A stretch of 64,000 bases of DNA. Origin: Ascoidea asiatica. Taxonomy: Eukaryota; Ascomycota; Saccharomycetes; Ascoideales; Ascoideaceae. Positions 1 to 8,859 of the stretch are shown here, piece after piece (within the stretch, counting starts at the first letter, position 1; every line of letters begins with the position of its first letter). Both the position numbers and the translations under genes were made by a program. The stretch is from contig BCKQ01000004.1 of assembly GCA_001600695.1 (NCBI GenBank), positions 1,412,020-1,476,019 on the forward strand, in the 5' to 3' direction. The notes under the pieces were generated by a model. It saw only the letters and a program-made list of their open reading frames with translations, did not search any database and was not told where the DNA came from.

Positions 1-12
1 AGCTAAATCAGC
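1..12 (-). tRNA. tRNA-Phe, 5' end only (cut by window edge)
   Basis: The first 12 bases are the reverse complement of the first 12 bases of the complete tRNA-Phe(GAA) at 42418-42490: the acceptor 5' strand, TA, and the start of the D arm. The rest lies outside the window. The identity is supported by the tRNA-Glu that follows on the opposite strand at nearly the same distance as in the 42 kb copy. Confidence 0.75.
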
Positions 13-137
13 CAAACTACAACGCTTTATTCGAAATTCATACAAAAATTGAGTTTCAGAAATGGAATTATCTTTGTTACGTCCCGTGACTGCCACTAGA
101 ATTTGATCCACGTGAAGTAAATTTGTATATGTCTTTT

Positions 138-209
138 TCCGATATAGTGTAACGGTGATCATACCTCGCTTTCACCGAGGAGATCCGGGTTCGACTCCCG
201 GTATCGGAA
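138..209 (+). tRNA. tE(UUC): tRNA-Glu(TTC)
   Basis: A 72-nt cloverleaf. The acceptor TCCGATA pairs fully with TATCGGA, the anticodon loop is CTTTCAC (anticodon TTC) and the T arm is CCGGG-TTCGACT-CCCGG. No intron. A T run at about 232-241 can end Pol III transcription. It closely matches the yeast tRNA-Glu(UUC) pattern. It forms a divergent pair with the tRNA-Phe at the window edge; a second such pair lies at 42.4-42.7 kb. Confidence 0.96.
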
Positions 210-343
210 CAGTAATCTCAAGTTTGTTCTTCATTTTTTTTTAGCCAGTTCTTCTAACTGCTTGTCCTGAAATTACATGCTCTTTGCCCTAACAGACGTA
301 GATGAAAAATCAAAAAAACAAAACAAAACGCGAAAAAAAAAGA

Positions 344-437
344 CTCCTCATTAGGGGCTCGAACCCTAGACATTTCGGTGTCTCGAAATCAACAAATCCC
401 TAAAAGCCGAACGCTCTACCAACTGAGCTAATGGGGA
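344..437 (-). tRNA. tK(UUU): tRNA-Lys(TTT) with intron
   Basis: On the minus strand the acceptor TCCCCAT pairs with ATGAGGA with one C-A mismatch. The D arm begins AGCTCAGTTGGTAGAGC and the anticodon loop reads CTTTTA before an intron of about 21 nt (about 380-400) placed after position 37. The T arm is TAGGG-TTCGAGC-CCCTA. Yeast tRNA-Lys(UUU) also carries an intron at this place. An A run at 332-341 is the Pol III T-terminator on this strand. Confidence 0.93.
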
Positions 438-733
438 TGAGTCCTGTTTCGTGGGTCTTCTTCCGAGTGAAATCAAAATAAGCTGGTGGTGTTGTTGCTT
501 GAGTATCAATATCTTTACTGGTGTACAATTAACTTTACTGCAAAAGCCCTTTATTTTAATTTATCCTAAGAAGTAGAAAAAACTAGGTCTAAAACACAGT
601 ACTTTTATATATATACAGTATAAATATTACCAAGTTGTATTTTCAAAAGCTTTTCCCCGTTAAGTTTATTAACCCAGTTTATATTCTTTTGAAAAGAATT
701 GTGAATTAATAAAATTATTTCTTTATTTATTAT

Positions 734-788
734 CGGAATAAATAACTTTTAAGTTCAATTTAAGATTTTCCAGTACTAAAATTATCCG
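734..788. promoter_or_regulatory. Two Rgt1-type CGGANNA sites before hexose transporter 1
   Basis: CGGAATA at 734-740 and TTATCCG at 782-788 (CGGATAA on the minus strand) both fit the CGGANNA consensus known for Rgt1, the zinc-cluster repressor of yeast HXT genes. They lie 550-600 bp before the start codon. Hexose transporter 3 has a denser cluster at a similar distance. The match is by consensus only, and seven-base degenerate motifs also occur by chance. Confidence 0.4.
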
Positions 789-957
789 AAAATCAAAATG
801 CTTAATAATTTAAACCTTATTAAATAAACATTTTAAATAGTAATTTATTTATTTTAAAAAAAAAAAACTTTAGATTTAAATGATTATCAAACAATATGTG
901 GTGCATTTTTTATAACATTAATTCATTTATCCAATAATAATCAAATATTTGTAAATT

Positions 958-989
958 ATGGAGTAATATTGGAGTAATAATGGAGTAAT
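958..989 (+). repeat. Triple GGAGTAAT promoter repeat
   Basis: Three tandem units of 10-11 bp, each ending GGAGTAAT, lie 348-379 bp before the start of hexose transporter 1. A degenerate version of the same triple repeat lies 288-319 bp before hexose transporter 3 (43463-43494). Its conservation in otherwise diverged promoters makes it a candidate cis-element. I do not recognise the binding factor. Confidence 0.5.
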
Positions 990-1336
990 CTTTAAGATAA
1001 TAAAATCTTTACCAAAGAAACGAGTCAAAACTATTTTTTATTACTCATTTCCTCTCAAATTTAATTACATATGATCTTCATTTCATTATCTTTACCCCAT
1101 GGGGATTATGCTTATGAATAATTATAATTATACTTATAATCAAAACTTTGATGTTATGACAATTTTCATTATTAAATAACAAAGTACAATTTATTTTTAG
1201 TATATATATATATATCATTAAATATCATTACTTTTCTTTTATTTCTCATTTACTTTTTCCTTTCTTCTTTCTTCTTTCACTTTATATAATACATTTAATA
1301 CATTAAATACATTAAATATATTAAATAAAATTAAAA

Positions 1337-2914
1337 ATGGTAAAAATTTCAATTTTTAGAAAAGCTTGGAATTTATTTTATAAACAACCTGAAAAACCAA
1401 GTTCAGCTTCAATATTACCTTCTGTATTAGTTGGTGCTTTTGCTTCTTTTGGTGGTATTCTTTGGGGTTATGATATTGGTTCAATTTCTGGAATTTTAGG
1501 AATGGATTATGTTTTAAAAACATTTCCAGAAGATAATCCTGGAATTTTTACTTCTGCAGAAACTGGAATTATTGTTTCTATTTTATCTTTAGGTACTTTT
1601 ATAGGTTCATTAACATGTCCATTTATTGCTGATACTTTTGGTAGAAAATATGTAATATTAAGTTCATTAATTATTTTCACACTTGGAATTATTTTACAAA
1701 CTGCTTCAACAACAATTAATTTATTATTACCAGGAAGATTTATTGCAGGTTTTGGTGTTGGTTTTATTTCTGCTACAATTCCATTATATCAATCAGAAAC
1801 TGTACCTAAAAATATTCGTGGTGCAATAGTTTCTATATATCAAGTTTCAATTAGTTTAGGTATTTTTTTAGCTGCATGTATTGAACAAGGTACTCATAAT
1901 CGTAATGATTCTGGTTCATATAGAATTCCAATTGCAATTCAATTCTTATGGGCTTTAATCTTAGGTATTGGAATGATTCTATTACCTGATACTCCAAGAT
2001 TTTTTATAACTAAAAATAATGAAAAAAAAGCAAAAAAATCATTATCTTTTTTTAGAAAATTACCAATAAATCATAATGAAATTAATGATGAATATAATGA
2101 AATTAAAGCAAATTATGATTATGAATGTTCAATTGGAAATTCAACTTGGTTAGATTGTTTTAAAAAAGGAAATTCTCAATTTAAAAGAATTATGACTGGT
2201 GCTGGTGTTCAAGCATTTCAACAATTAACTGGTACTAATTTTATATTTTTTTATGGTACAACTTTTTTTAAAAAAGCTGGAATTCAAAATGCTTTTACAA
2301 TTCAAGTTATTACAAATATTACAAATTTAATTATGACATGTCCTGGAGTAATTTTAGTTGAAATGTGGGGTAGAAGACCATTATTAATTTATGGTGCAAT
2401 TGCAATGGCTATTTTTGATTTTATTATTGCAATTGTTGGTTCAATTATTACCTCAGATTCTGCTAATAAATGTTTAATTGCATTTTCATGTTTATTCATT
2501 GCTACCATGGGTCTTACTTGGGGACCTGTTGCTTGGGTTGTAATTGGTGAACTTTTCCCATTAAGAACAAGAGCAAAATCTGTTGCATTTTCAACTGCTT
2601 CAAATTGGATTTGGAATTTTGGTATTGCATATGCTACACCATATTTAGTTAATTCTGGAAAAGGAAATGCAGATTTAGGAACAAGCGTTTTTTTCATTTG
2701 GGGTGGTTGTAATGTTGGAGCAGCAATTTTTGCATTTTTATTCATTTATGAAACAAAAAATTTAACTTTAGAAGAAATTGATGAAATGTATGATGAATAT
2801 TCAACTGCAAGGAATTCATCAAAATTTGTTCCTAGATCTCTTAAAGAACTTAGAGAACATGAAATAGATGTATCTAAAACCAATGAAAAGGATTTTGTTG
2901 AAGAACTTGCTTAG
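1337..2914 (+). CDS. Hexose transporter, MFS sugar porter (copy 1)
   Basis: A 525-residue plasma-membrane sugar transporter of the HXT/HGT family, expected to move glucose or related hexoses by facilitated diffusion or proton symport through 12 membrane helices. Visible family signatures are WGYDIGSISG at residues 43-52, GRK at 102-104, PDTPR at 217-221, QQLTGTNF at 295-302, WGRRPLL after helix 8, and ETKNLTLEEID near the C-terminus. The length is normal, and the start fits the N-terminus of the two paralogues in this window (4989-6569 and 43782-45389). Compared with those it departs at usually conserved sites: GYDI instead of GYDT, and QLTGTNFIFF instead of QLTGINFIFY. It could therefore differ in substrate or act as a sensor, but it lacks the long C-terminal tail of Snf3/Rgt2 sensors. 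The promoter carries Rgt1-type sites and a triple GGAGTAAT repeat. Confidence 0.93.
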   Translation: MVKISIFRKAWNLFYKQPEKPSSASILPSVLVGAFASFGGILWGYDIGSISGILGMDYVLKTFPEDNPGIFTSAETGIIVSILSLGTFIGSLTCPFIADTFGRKYVILSSLIIFTLGIILQTASTTINLLLPGRFIAGFGVGFISATIPLYQSETVPKNIRGAIVSIYQVSISLGIFLAACIEQGTHNRNDSGSYRIPIAIQFLWALILGIGMILLPDTPRFFITKNNEKKAKKSLSFFRKLPINHNEINDEYNEIKANYDYECSIGNSTWLDCFKKGNSQFKRIMTGAGVQAFQQLTGTNFIFFYGTTFFKKAGIQNAFTIQVITNITNLIMTCPGVILVEMWGRRPLLIYGAIAMAIFDFIIAIVGSIITSDSANKCLIAFSCLFIATMGLTWGPVAWVVIGELFPLRTRAKSVAFSTASNWIWNFGIAYATPYLVNSGKGNADLGTSVFFIWGGCNVGAAIFAFLFIYETKNLTLEEIDEMYDEYSTARNSSKFVPRSLKELREHEIDVSKTNEKDFVEELA

Positions 2915-3064
2915 TTAAAAATTAAAACAAATTTATTTATGAAAACTAACAATCGTTATCATAATTTTTAGCTTTTTATATTAACTATTTTATCTCATAT
3001 CAAACGCTTTATGTATGACGTAAATCTATTTGAATTGAATATTCTACTTTTCTTTTTATTATTT

Positions 3065-4137
3065 TTACCCTGGATATTACCAATGAAAATCTCATTGATT
3101 TAAATAATATTTCAAAAGAACATAATCAAATTTTTTTAAATAATGAAACTACTATTCCAAGAAATAATTTTGAAAGTTCTAGTTCTAGTTCTAGTTCTTT
3201 TGGTCTTGAGCAATTTGAAATGGTTCTTCCTCCATCACGATCATTACAACCATCACCCATAGTTGAGAGAATGGTACTTGAAACACATAATGGTATGCTT
3301 GGAACTGTATTTATTTCTAAAAATAATAATACTGAAAATGTTCCTTTAATTGTTACAACTTATTTTAGACATTCTTTGTCTGGGTTAATAAATTCTACAA
3401 TTATTTCTATGTTTTGTGATACAAATTTTAAGAAACAAGAAAAAGGCATTGATTGAATTAACTTTCAAAAAAATAAATTTTAACTTTTAATTTAATTCTA
3501 TTTCATTATAGAATAGATATAATTGAAAGAAAGAATATACTTAAGATATAAACATGAAAGAGACAATTAATTATTTGGTCTAATTTGTATCAATTAGTTA
3601 AATATATTCCAAATTATTTTTCATATTATTATAATAAAAATGAACTTATAAAAGGATTTTTGAAAATTTTAGGTATTGTTTCTCTAAAATAAGATGATGA
3701 ATTTTATTCTTAGTTAAAGTTATTATTTACTTATGAAATGAAAACCCGATTTAAAGATTTAAAATAAATAAATAAAATTAAAGATTTACTTAATTTCAGG
3801 TTCAAATGAAGCTAATAATCATGAACTTCAATCATACCATACATTACCTGATATTTTTAATAATAATTTAGAAGTTATATTATCATTTTCAATTAAAAAA
3901 AAAAGAAATAATCCATTATTATATTCAAAATATTTTTTTAAAATAATTTTTTTGATTATGAAAGTTTAAAAATTAATTCAAGTAGAAAATGTTATAAATT
4001 AGAAACAACAGGAAGTTTTTGAATTTTATTCATTAAATAATATTGTAAATGAATTATATACTTTAAGACCAGAATTTATGAAATGTGATCATACATCAAA
4101 TTATCATGAAAGTATAATTAATAATTGGAATATTTAA
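3065..4137 (+). pseudogene. Decayed coding relic of unknown family
   Basis: Between two hexose transporters lies about 1 kb whose codons look protein-coding but whose frame is repeatedly broken. The longest open piece (about 3070-3453) encodes a Ser-rich stretch, then FEMVLPPSRSLQPSP, and ends in TGA. Further pieces in shifted frames include WSNLYQLVKYIPNYFSYYY (about 3580-3690), HELQSYHTLPDIFNNN (about 3818-3870) and NELYTLRPEFMKCDHTSNY (about 4048-4110), separated by stops. Base composition and codon choice resemble the neighbouring genes. I do not recognise the parent family. Alternatives are a real small gene for the first piece, or chance ORFs, but the run of plausible peptides on one strand favours a dead gene. 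Confidence 0.4.
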
Positions 4138-4552
4138 AATATCAAAAAACAACACTAGGGAATGAAAAATAAAAAATTCAAAAAAAAATTCAAAAAGTAG
4201 GAAAGCAAATAAAAATTTAGTCTATATTATATAATACTTTACCCAATTTTTATTTTTTTTATTTACTTTTACATTTACTTTCGCATTTATAGTAATAAAT
4301 ATATAAATATTTGTAAGTTTTTATTTTTAAGGTAAAAAAAACTTTCATTGAAGTTGTGCATCACCCTTGCCTTTGTGTGCAGGTGGTTGAGAAAATGCGT
4401 GAATATTGCGAAGAAACGAACGCATGCGCAAAATAGTTGGAAAATTTCCAAATTTCCCGATATGCAGAAAAAAGTGGGACATAAATATTAAAGTTTCGGA
4501 AAAATAAAAAAAATAAAAAAAATAAAAATATAAAGAAAGTAGAAAAAAAAAC

Positions 4553-4626
4553 TGATTTTGCCCAGGATCGAACTGGGGACGTTCTGCGTGTTAAGCAGAT
4601 GCCATAACCAACTAGACCACAAAACC
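4553..4626 (-). tRNA. tV(AAC): tRNA-Val(AAC)
   Basis: A 74-nt cloverleaf on the minus strand. The acceptor GGTTTTG pairs with CAAAATC, the anticodon loop carries AAC between CATCTGC and GCAGAAC arms, and the T arm is CCCAG-TTCGATC-CTGGG. No intron. Downstream on this strand is a T run (A run at 4543-4551). The tRNA sequence is the same as the tRNA-Val at 8205-8278. Confidence 0.96.
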
Positions 4627-4988
4627 AATCTTTGGTTTTTCTTTTCCATTATTATTTTGAATACTTCTCTGGACAAGAAGTGTTTAAATTTTTTAAATAT
4701 CAAAAATGCTTTTTTTTTTTTTTTTGTTGGTTTTGATACACTTGAATTATTATTTTAATAATACTTTCAAAAAATTTAAATCATGAAAATCTTGTTTATA
4801 ATAACTATTGAAACTAAATAGAGGAGTGAAATAAAAGATTGAGAAAAAGTAAATGAGTAAGTGAGTAAATGATAAATGAGAAATGAGTAAATGAGAAAGT
4901 GAAATGATTAAATTCGTAAGATATAAAAAAGTTAATAAAAAAAAAGAAAGAAGAAAAGAATATTTTAAATCATTTGTTTTTCAATTAA
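4627..4988. other. Intergenic region downstream of hexose transporter 2
   Basis: This stretch holds a T run of about 18 bases at 4708-4725 and a degenerate tandem repeat of AATGAG/GTAAATGAG units at about 4845-4900. No gene seen. Confidence 0.6.
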
Positions 4989-6569
4989 TTAAGCAACTTC
5001 TTCAATTGATTCTTTTTCATCATTCTCTTTTTCTTTTTGAATAATATTAATATCATCTTTAAGTTGAGATAAAGGTATAAATTTAGAAGAATGCCAAGCA
5101 TGAGGATATTCATCATACATTTGATCAATTTCTTCTAAAGTTAAATTTTTTGTTTCATAAATCATAAAATAAGCAAAAATTGCAGCTAAAATATTACAAC
5201 CACCCCAAATGAAAAAAACTTTTGTACCTAAATCTGCATTACCAGGACCAGAATCAATCATATATGGAGTTGCATAACCAATACCAAAATTCCAAATCCA
5301 ATTTGAAGCAGTTGATAAAGAAACAGATTTTGCTCTTGTTCTTAATGGAAAAAGTTCACCAACTACAACCCAACCAACAGGACCCCAAGTTGTACCAAAA
5401 AATGCAATAAATATACAAGAAAATGCAATTAAACATTTTTTAGCAGAATCTGAATTTGCACATTCACCAATTATAGAAATTAAAAGATCAGAAATTCCCA
5501 TACCAATTGCACCCCAAAATAATAATGGTCTTCTACCCCAAATTTCAATTAAAATTACACCTGGAATTGTCATAACAAAATTTGTAATATTTGTAATAAC
5601 TTGAACAGTAAATGCATTTGTAATACCAGCATCTGCGAAAAATGTTGTACCATAATAAAATATAAAATTTATACCAGTTAATTGTTGTAAAGCTTGTACA
5701 GAAGTACCAGTAATAATTCTTTTTAATTGAGAATTACCAGTTCTAAAAACATCTAACCAAGTTGAACTACCAAAAGAACATTCATAATCATAATTTGCTT
5801 TAATTTCATTATATTCTTCTTCTAATTCTGGATGATTTATTGGTAATTTTCTTAAAAATGATAATGATTTTTTTGCTTTTTTTTCATTATTTTTAGTTAT
5901 AAAAAATCTTGGAGTTTCTGGTAAAAAAATCATTCCAATACCTAAGATTAAAGCCCATAAAAATTGAATTGCAATTGGAATTCTATAAGAAGCAGAAGAA
6001 TCAATATTATGAGTACCTTGTTCAACACAAGAAGCTAAAAAAATACCTAAACTTATAGCTAATTGATAAATTGAAACAATTGCACCACGTAAACCTTTTG
6101 GTACAGTTTCAGCTTGATATAATGGAATTGTAGCAGAAACAAAACCTAAACCTAAACCTGCAATAAATCTACCAGCTAATAATAAACCAATTGTTGTTGA
6201 AGCAGTTTGTAAAACAATACCTAAATTAAAAGTAAAAAGTGAAGAAATAATTATTACCCATTTTCTACCTAAATTATCAGCAATAAATGGAGCTAATAAA
6301 GAACCTGAAAAAGTACCTAAAGATAAAATAGAAACAATAATTGAATGTTCTTTTGCAGTAAAAGCACCAGGAGTTGAAGGAAAAGTATTTAAAACATATT
6401 TCATTGCAATTATACCAGAAATTGAACCAGTATCATAACCATAAAGAATACCAGCAAAAGAAGCAAATAAACCAACTAATACAGAAGGTAAAATAGAAAC
6501 TTCAGTTGGTTTTTCTGGTTTTTTATAAAATAAAGCCCAACATTTTTGTATAAATGAAACTTTTGGCAT
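4989..6569 (-). CDS. Hexose transporter, MFS sugar porter (copy 2)
   Basis: A 526-residue HXT/HGT-type sugar porter with 12 predicted membrane helices, for hexose uptake at the plasma membrane. It carries the canonical family motifs: GYDTGSISG at residues 44-52, GRK at 101-103, PETPR at 218-222, QQLTGINF at 295-302, WGRRPLLFWG and ETKNLTLEEID. The cytosolic C-terminus is short and charged. It is convergent with hexose transporter 1, with the coding relic and tRNA-Val between. Around residues 195-245 its DNA is unusually close to hexose transporter 1 (about 5830-5987 against 1921-2078), more so than at the N-terminus, which suggests local conversion. Upstream (6570-8204) lies a long AT-rich stretch with a GC-rich island that includes several CGGANNA matches. 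Confidence 0.94.
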   Translation of the reverse strand: MPKVSFIQKCWALFYKKPEKPTEVSILPSVLVGLFASFAGILYGYDTGSISGIIAMKYVLNTFPSTPGAFTAKEHSIIVSILSLGTFSGSLLAPFIADNLGRKWVIIISSLFTFNLGIVLQTASTTIGLLLAGRFIAGLGLGFVSATIPLYQAETVPKGLRGAIVSIYQLAISLGIFLASCVEQGTHNIDSSASYRIPIAIQFLWALILGIGMIFLPETPRFFITKNNEKKAKKSLSFLRKLPINHPELEEEYNEIKANYDYECSFGSSTWLDVFRTGNSQLKRIITGTSVQALQQLTGINFIFYYGTTFFADAGITNAFTVQVITNITNFVMTIPGVILIEIWGRRPLLFWGAIGMGISDLLISIIGECANSDSAKKCLIAFSCIFIAFFGTTWGPVGWVVVGELFPLRTRAKSVSLSTASNWIWNFGIGYATPYMIDSGPGNADLGTKVFFIWGGCNILAAIFAYFMIYETKNLTLEEIDQMYDEYPHAWHSSKFIPLSQLKDDINIIQKEKENDEKESIEEVA

Positions 6570-8204
6570 TTTTATTTAAAAGTTTTTTTTTAAAGAATTT
6601 TATTATTATCTAATATAATATTAGTAAATATAAAGATATATGTATATATATAAATAAATAAATAAATAAATAAAGAAAAAAAGAAAAAAAAGTAAAAAAC
6701 CAATTTTGATAAGTAAAATAAAGAAGAAAATAAAAATCTATTTATACATGTATTGAATTTATTTAAAAATTTTGAAATTTATATATTGTTTAAACTTTTA
6801 CATAATTTTGGATAGAAATGATTTGATAATTAGATAATTTAGATAAATGAGATAATTTAGAAATGAATATTGTTTTAAATTTGAAAGATTTAGAGAACTA
6901 TATTTTTTAGTGAAAGTCATGATCAAAGTAAAGAAATAAGTAGCGAAATAAGAGAAAAAAAGAGAAAAAAAGATCATATTCAGCCATTGAAAGAGAATAA
7001 TAAAGAAAAGCAACCCCAGAAAAGGAACTGGAATTGAATAACTTTAAAAAACAAGAAAAAAGAAGAAATAACAAGAAAAGAGAAGAAGAGAAATGTGGTC
7101 AACGGATCATTATTACCGTTAGAGCTAAGAAAAATAAGCTTAAATAACAAGCTTAAGCTAAGAGAAATAAGCTCAGGAGAATAAGAAAATAAGAAAATAA
7201 GAGAATAGTCCGAGGGTCCCCGAAGTCCCCGTGGGGCAGCGACAGCTGCAAACTCGGACGCGGCTGCATGCACGACTCCAGACCGGAAAAGCAGCGGAAA
7301 AAAAAACAAAAAGAAGCAAAAAAAGAAAGCAGCCAATCAGAGCAGCGGAACGCGACACAAACGCAGCACTCGCACCAGGGTTTTCAGGATTTTCAGGATT
7401 TTCTTCCGGGATTCCAGATGGCGGTGGAGGTGCTGGATAAATGATTGAGCACCAGCCACAAAGAGATTTATCCAGCTCTGAACTGGCGCTGAATTGGCAC
7501 TTCATTTGCATTGAATTGGCGCTGAATTGGTGTTTTTTCTTCTTTCTCAGTCTTTCAACGAGCAAATTCAAAGAAATTCAAAGAAATTCAAAGAAATTCA
7601 AGGAAATAAAGCCAATTCAAGGAAATAAAGCAAATTCAAGGAGACGTGGAACAGATTGAAATAAAAATATGATTTTATTCTCTTACAAGGCTTATTCATT
7701 ACTCATTACTCATTACTCATTGCTCATTACTCAACTACTGCATGTATTCTTACTCCTGAGACTGTTCCAGATATGGCAATCTCACTCAGCTTCAATTTAA
7801 CTTACGTAACTTGTTTTCTAAATCTTATTCCTTTTAATCTGTTTTTTTTTTGTTTTTCTGATGTTTAAATATCAAATTTAAGCCATTTTTTCAAATTATA
7901 TAATCCCTATACTAAGGCGTTATAATAAATTGAAATTCAATTTAAATATAATAAGAGATATCCGATAATACGCGTTTTTAAGGATATTCAAAATTTATTT
8001 ACAATAAAATATATTAAAAAGTTCCCTTTTATTAAGCAGTCTCCTCATTTATCATTTATTTATTCGCTTAATATAATTGTTTGAATAAAATTTTTTTTTT
8101 CATTACGTTCAATACATAAATCTACATTCATTGAAAATTTATTAAACTTCATACCTGTTTGTATTGCCGTGGTAGTTGGTTCATTATTTCTTGGACTGTG
8201 TGTT
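6570..8204. other. Intergenic region upstream of hexose transporter 2, with GC-rich island
   Basis: No credible gene. A GC-rich island at about 7205-7550 interrupts AT-rich DNA. It has a 7-bp inverted repeat (GTCCGAG 7208-7214, CTCGGAC 7253-7259) around C and G runs, a CCAAT box, several CGGANNA matches and repeated GCGCTGAATTGG. A tandem AAAGAAATTCA-type repeat follows (7560-7650), then four spaced TTACTCA units (7697-7733). The ORFs here are proline or lysine rich and overlap on both strands, so I take them as spurious. Confidence 0.5.
7561..7650. repeat. Tandem AAAGAAATTCA-type repeat
   Basis: Three near-perfect copies of an 11-bp unit (about 7563-7601) are followed by degenerate AATTCAAGGAAATAAAGC units up to about 7640. 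A simple tandem repeat in non-coding DNA upstream of hexose transporter 2. Confidence 0.65.
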
Positions 8205-8278
8205 GGTTTTGTGGTCTAGTTGGTTATGGCATCTGCTTAACACGCAGAACGTCCCCAGTTCGATCCTGGGCAAAATCA
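8205..8278 (+). tRNA. tV(AAC): tRNA-Val(AAC)
   Basis: The same 74-nt cloverleaf as at 4553-4626, on the plus strand: acceptor GGTTTTG/CAAAATC, anticodon AAC, T loop TTCGATC, followed directly by a T run. First gene of a four-tRNA cluster (Val, Leu, Gly, Arg). Confidence 0.96.
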
Positions 8279-8368
8279 GTTTTTTTTATATATGTATATA
8301 TATATTTTTTCTATATTCAAAAAATACTCAATAATAATTAAAAAGAATTTCTTCAATGCAAAAAAGAA

Positions 8369-8451
8369 TGAAGGATGCGAGGTTCGAACTCGCGCGGGAA
8401 TCTCCCAGTAGATCTTAAGTCTACCGCCTTAGACCACTCGGCCAACCCTCC
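8369..8451 (-). tRNA. tL(UAA): tRNA-Leu(TAA)
   Basis: An 83-nt class II tRNA with a long variable arm. The acceptor GGAGGGT pairs with ATCCTTC using two G-U pairs. The anticodon loop CTTAAGA gives TAA, which reads TTA, the dominant Leu codon here. The T arm contains TTCGAAC. One of four tRNA-Leu(TAA) genes in the window; its 3' flank is shared almost exactly with the copy at 55091-55173. Confidence 0.96.
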
Positions 8452-8613
8452 AGAACGTTAGTACCACAATTACTTGATCTAATATCAACATATATTTTAA
8501 CAATAAAACTAGTAATGTCTATAAATCATATGATTTACCATTTCGATATTACTATTGAAGATGCGGATAATTCAAAATTGGACTTATATGTTTTTACACA
8601 TTTTTATTCTTTT

Positions 8614-8684
8614 GCGTAAGTGGTTTAGTGGTAAAATTCGACGTTGCCATCGTCGGGCCCCCGGTTCAATTCCGGGCTTACGCA
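8614..8684 (+). tRNA. tG(GCC): tRNA-Gly(GCC)
   Basis: A 71-nt cloverleaf. The acceptor GCGTAAG pairs fully with CTTACGC, the anticodon loop TTGCCAT gives GCC, and the T arm is CCCGG-TTCAATT-CCGGG. A long T run follows. A truncated copy of this gene and its downstream flank lies at 41352-41385. Confidence 0.96.
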
Positions 8685-8859
8685 GTTGTTTAATATTTTT
8701 TTTTTTTTTTTTTTTTATTTTTGATGATTGTTAAATCAATATTATGGATTTTAATTATTATATTTAAATCAAATAATATTCTCTACAAAGGTTAAAACAT
8801 TGAGAAATAAAAAAATAATTCAACTAGATAGTAAAACTACCTATAAAACAAAAAGTAAG

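Larger units (their letters stand above)
438..1336 (+). other. Intergenic region: promoter of hexose transporter 1
   Basis: About 0.9 kb of AT-rich DNA with no credible ORF. It holds two CGGANNA sites of the type bound by the glucose repressor Rgt1 (734-740 and, on the minus strand, 782-788), a triple GGAGTAAT repeat (958-989), a TA-alternating tract at about 1201-1215, and a pyrimidine-rich stretch leading to the ATG. Confidence 0.6.

Noticed and set aside
7268-7295. CAGACCGGAAAAGCAGC resembles the SRP RNA helix 8 motif
   Set aside because: The bases flanking the GGAA loop cannot pair, and no surrounding SRP-like fold or Alu domain was seen.
7173-7571. 132-codon minus-strand ORF and 69-72-codon plus-strand ORFs in the GC island
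   Set aside because: Proline, cysteine or lysine-rich compositional translations that overlap on both strands. No domain, and codon use unlike the real genes.
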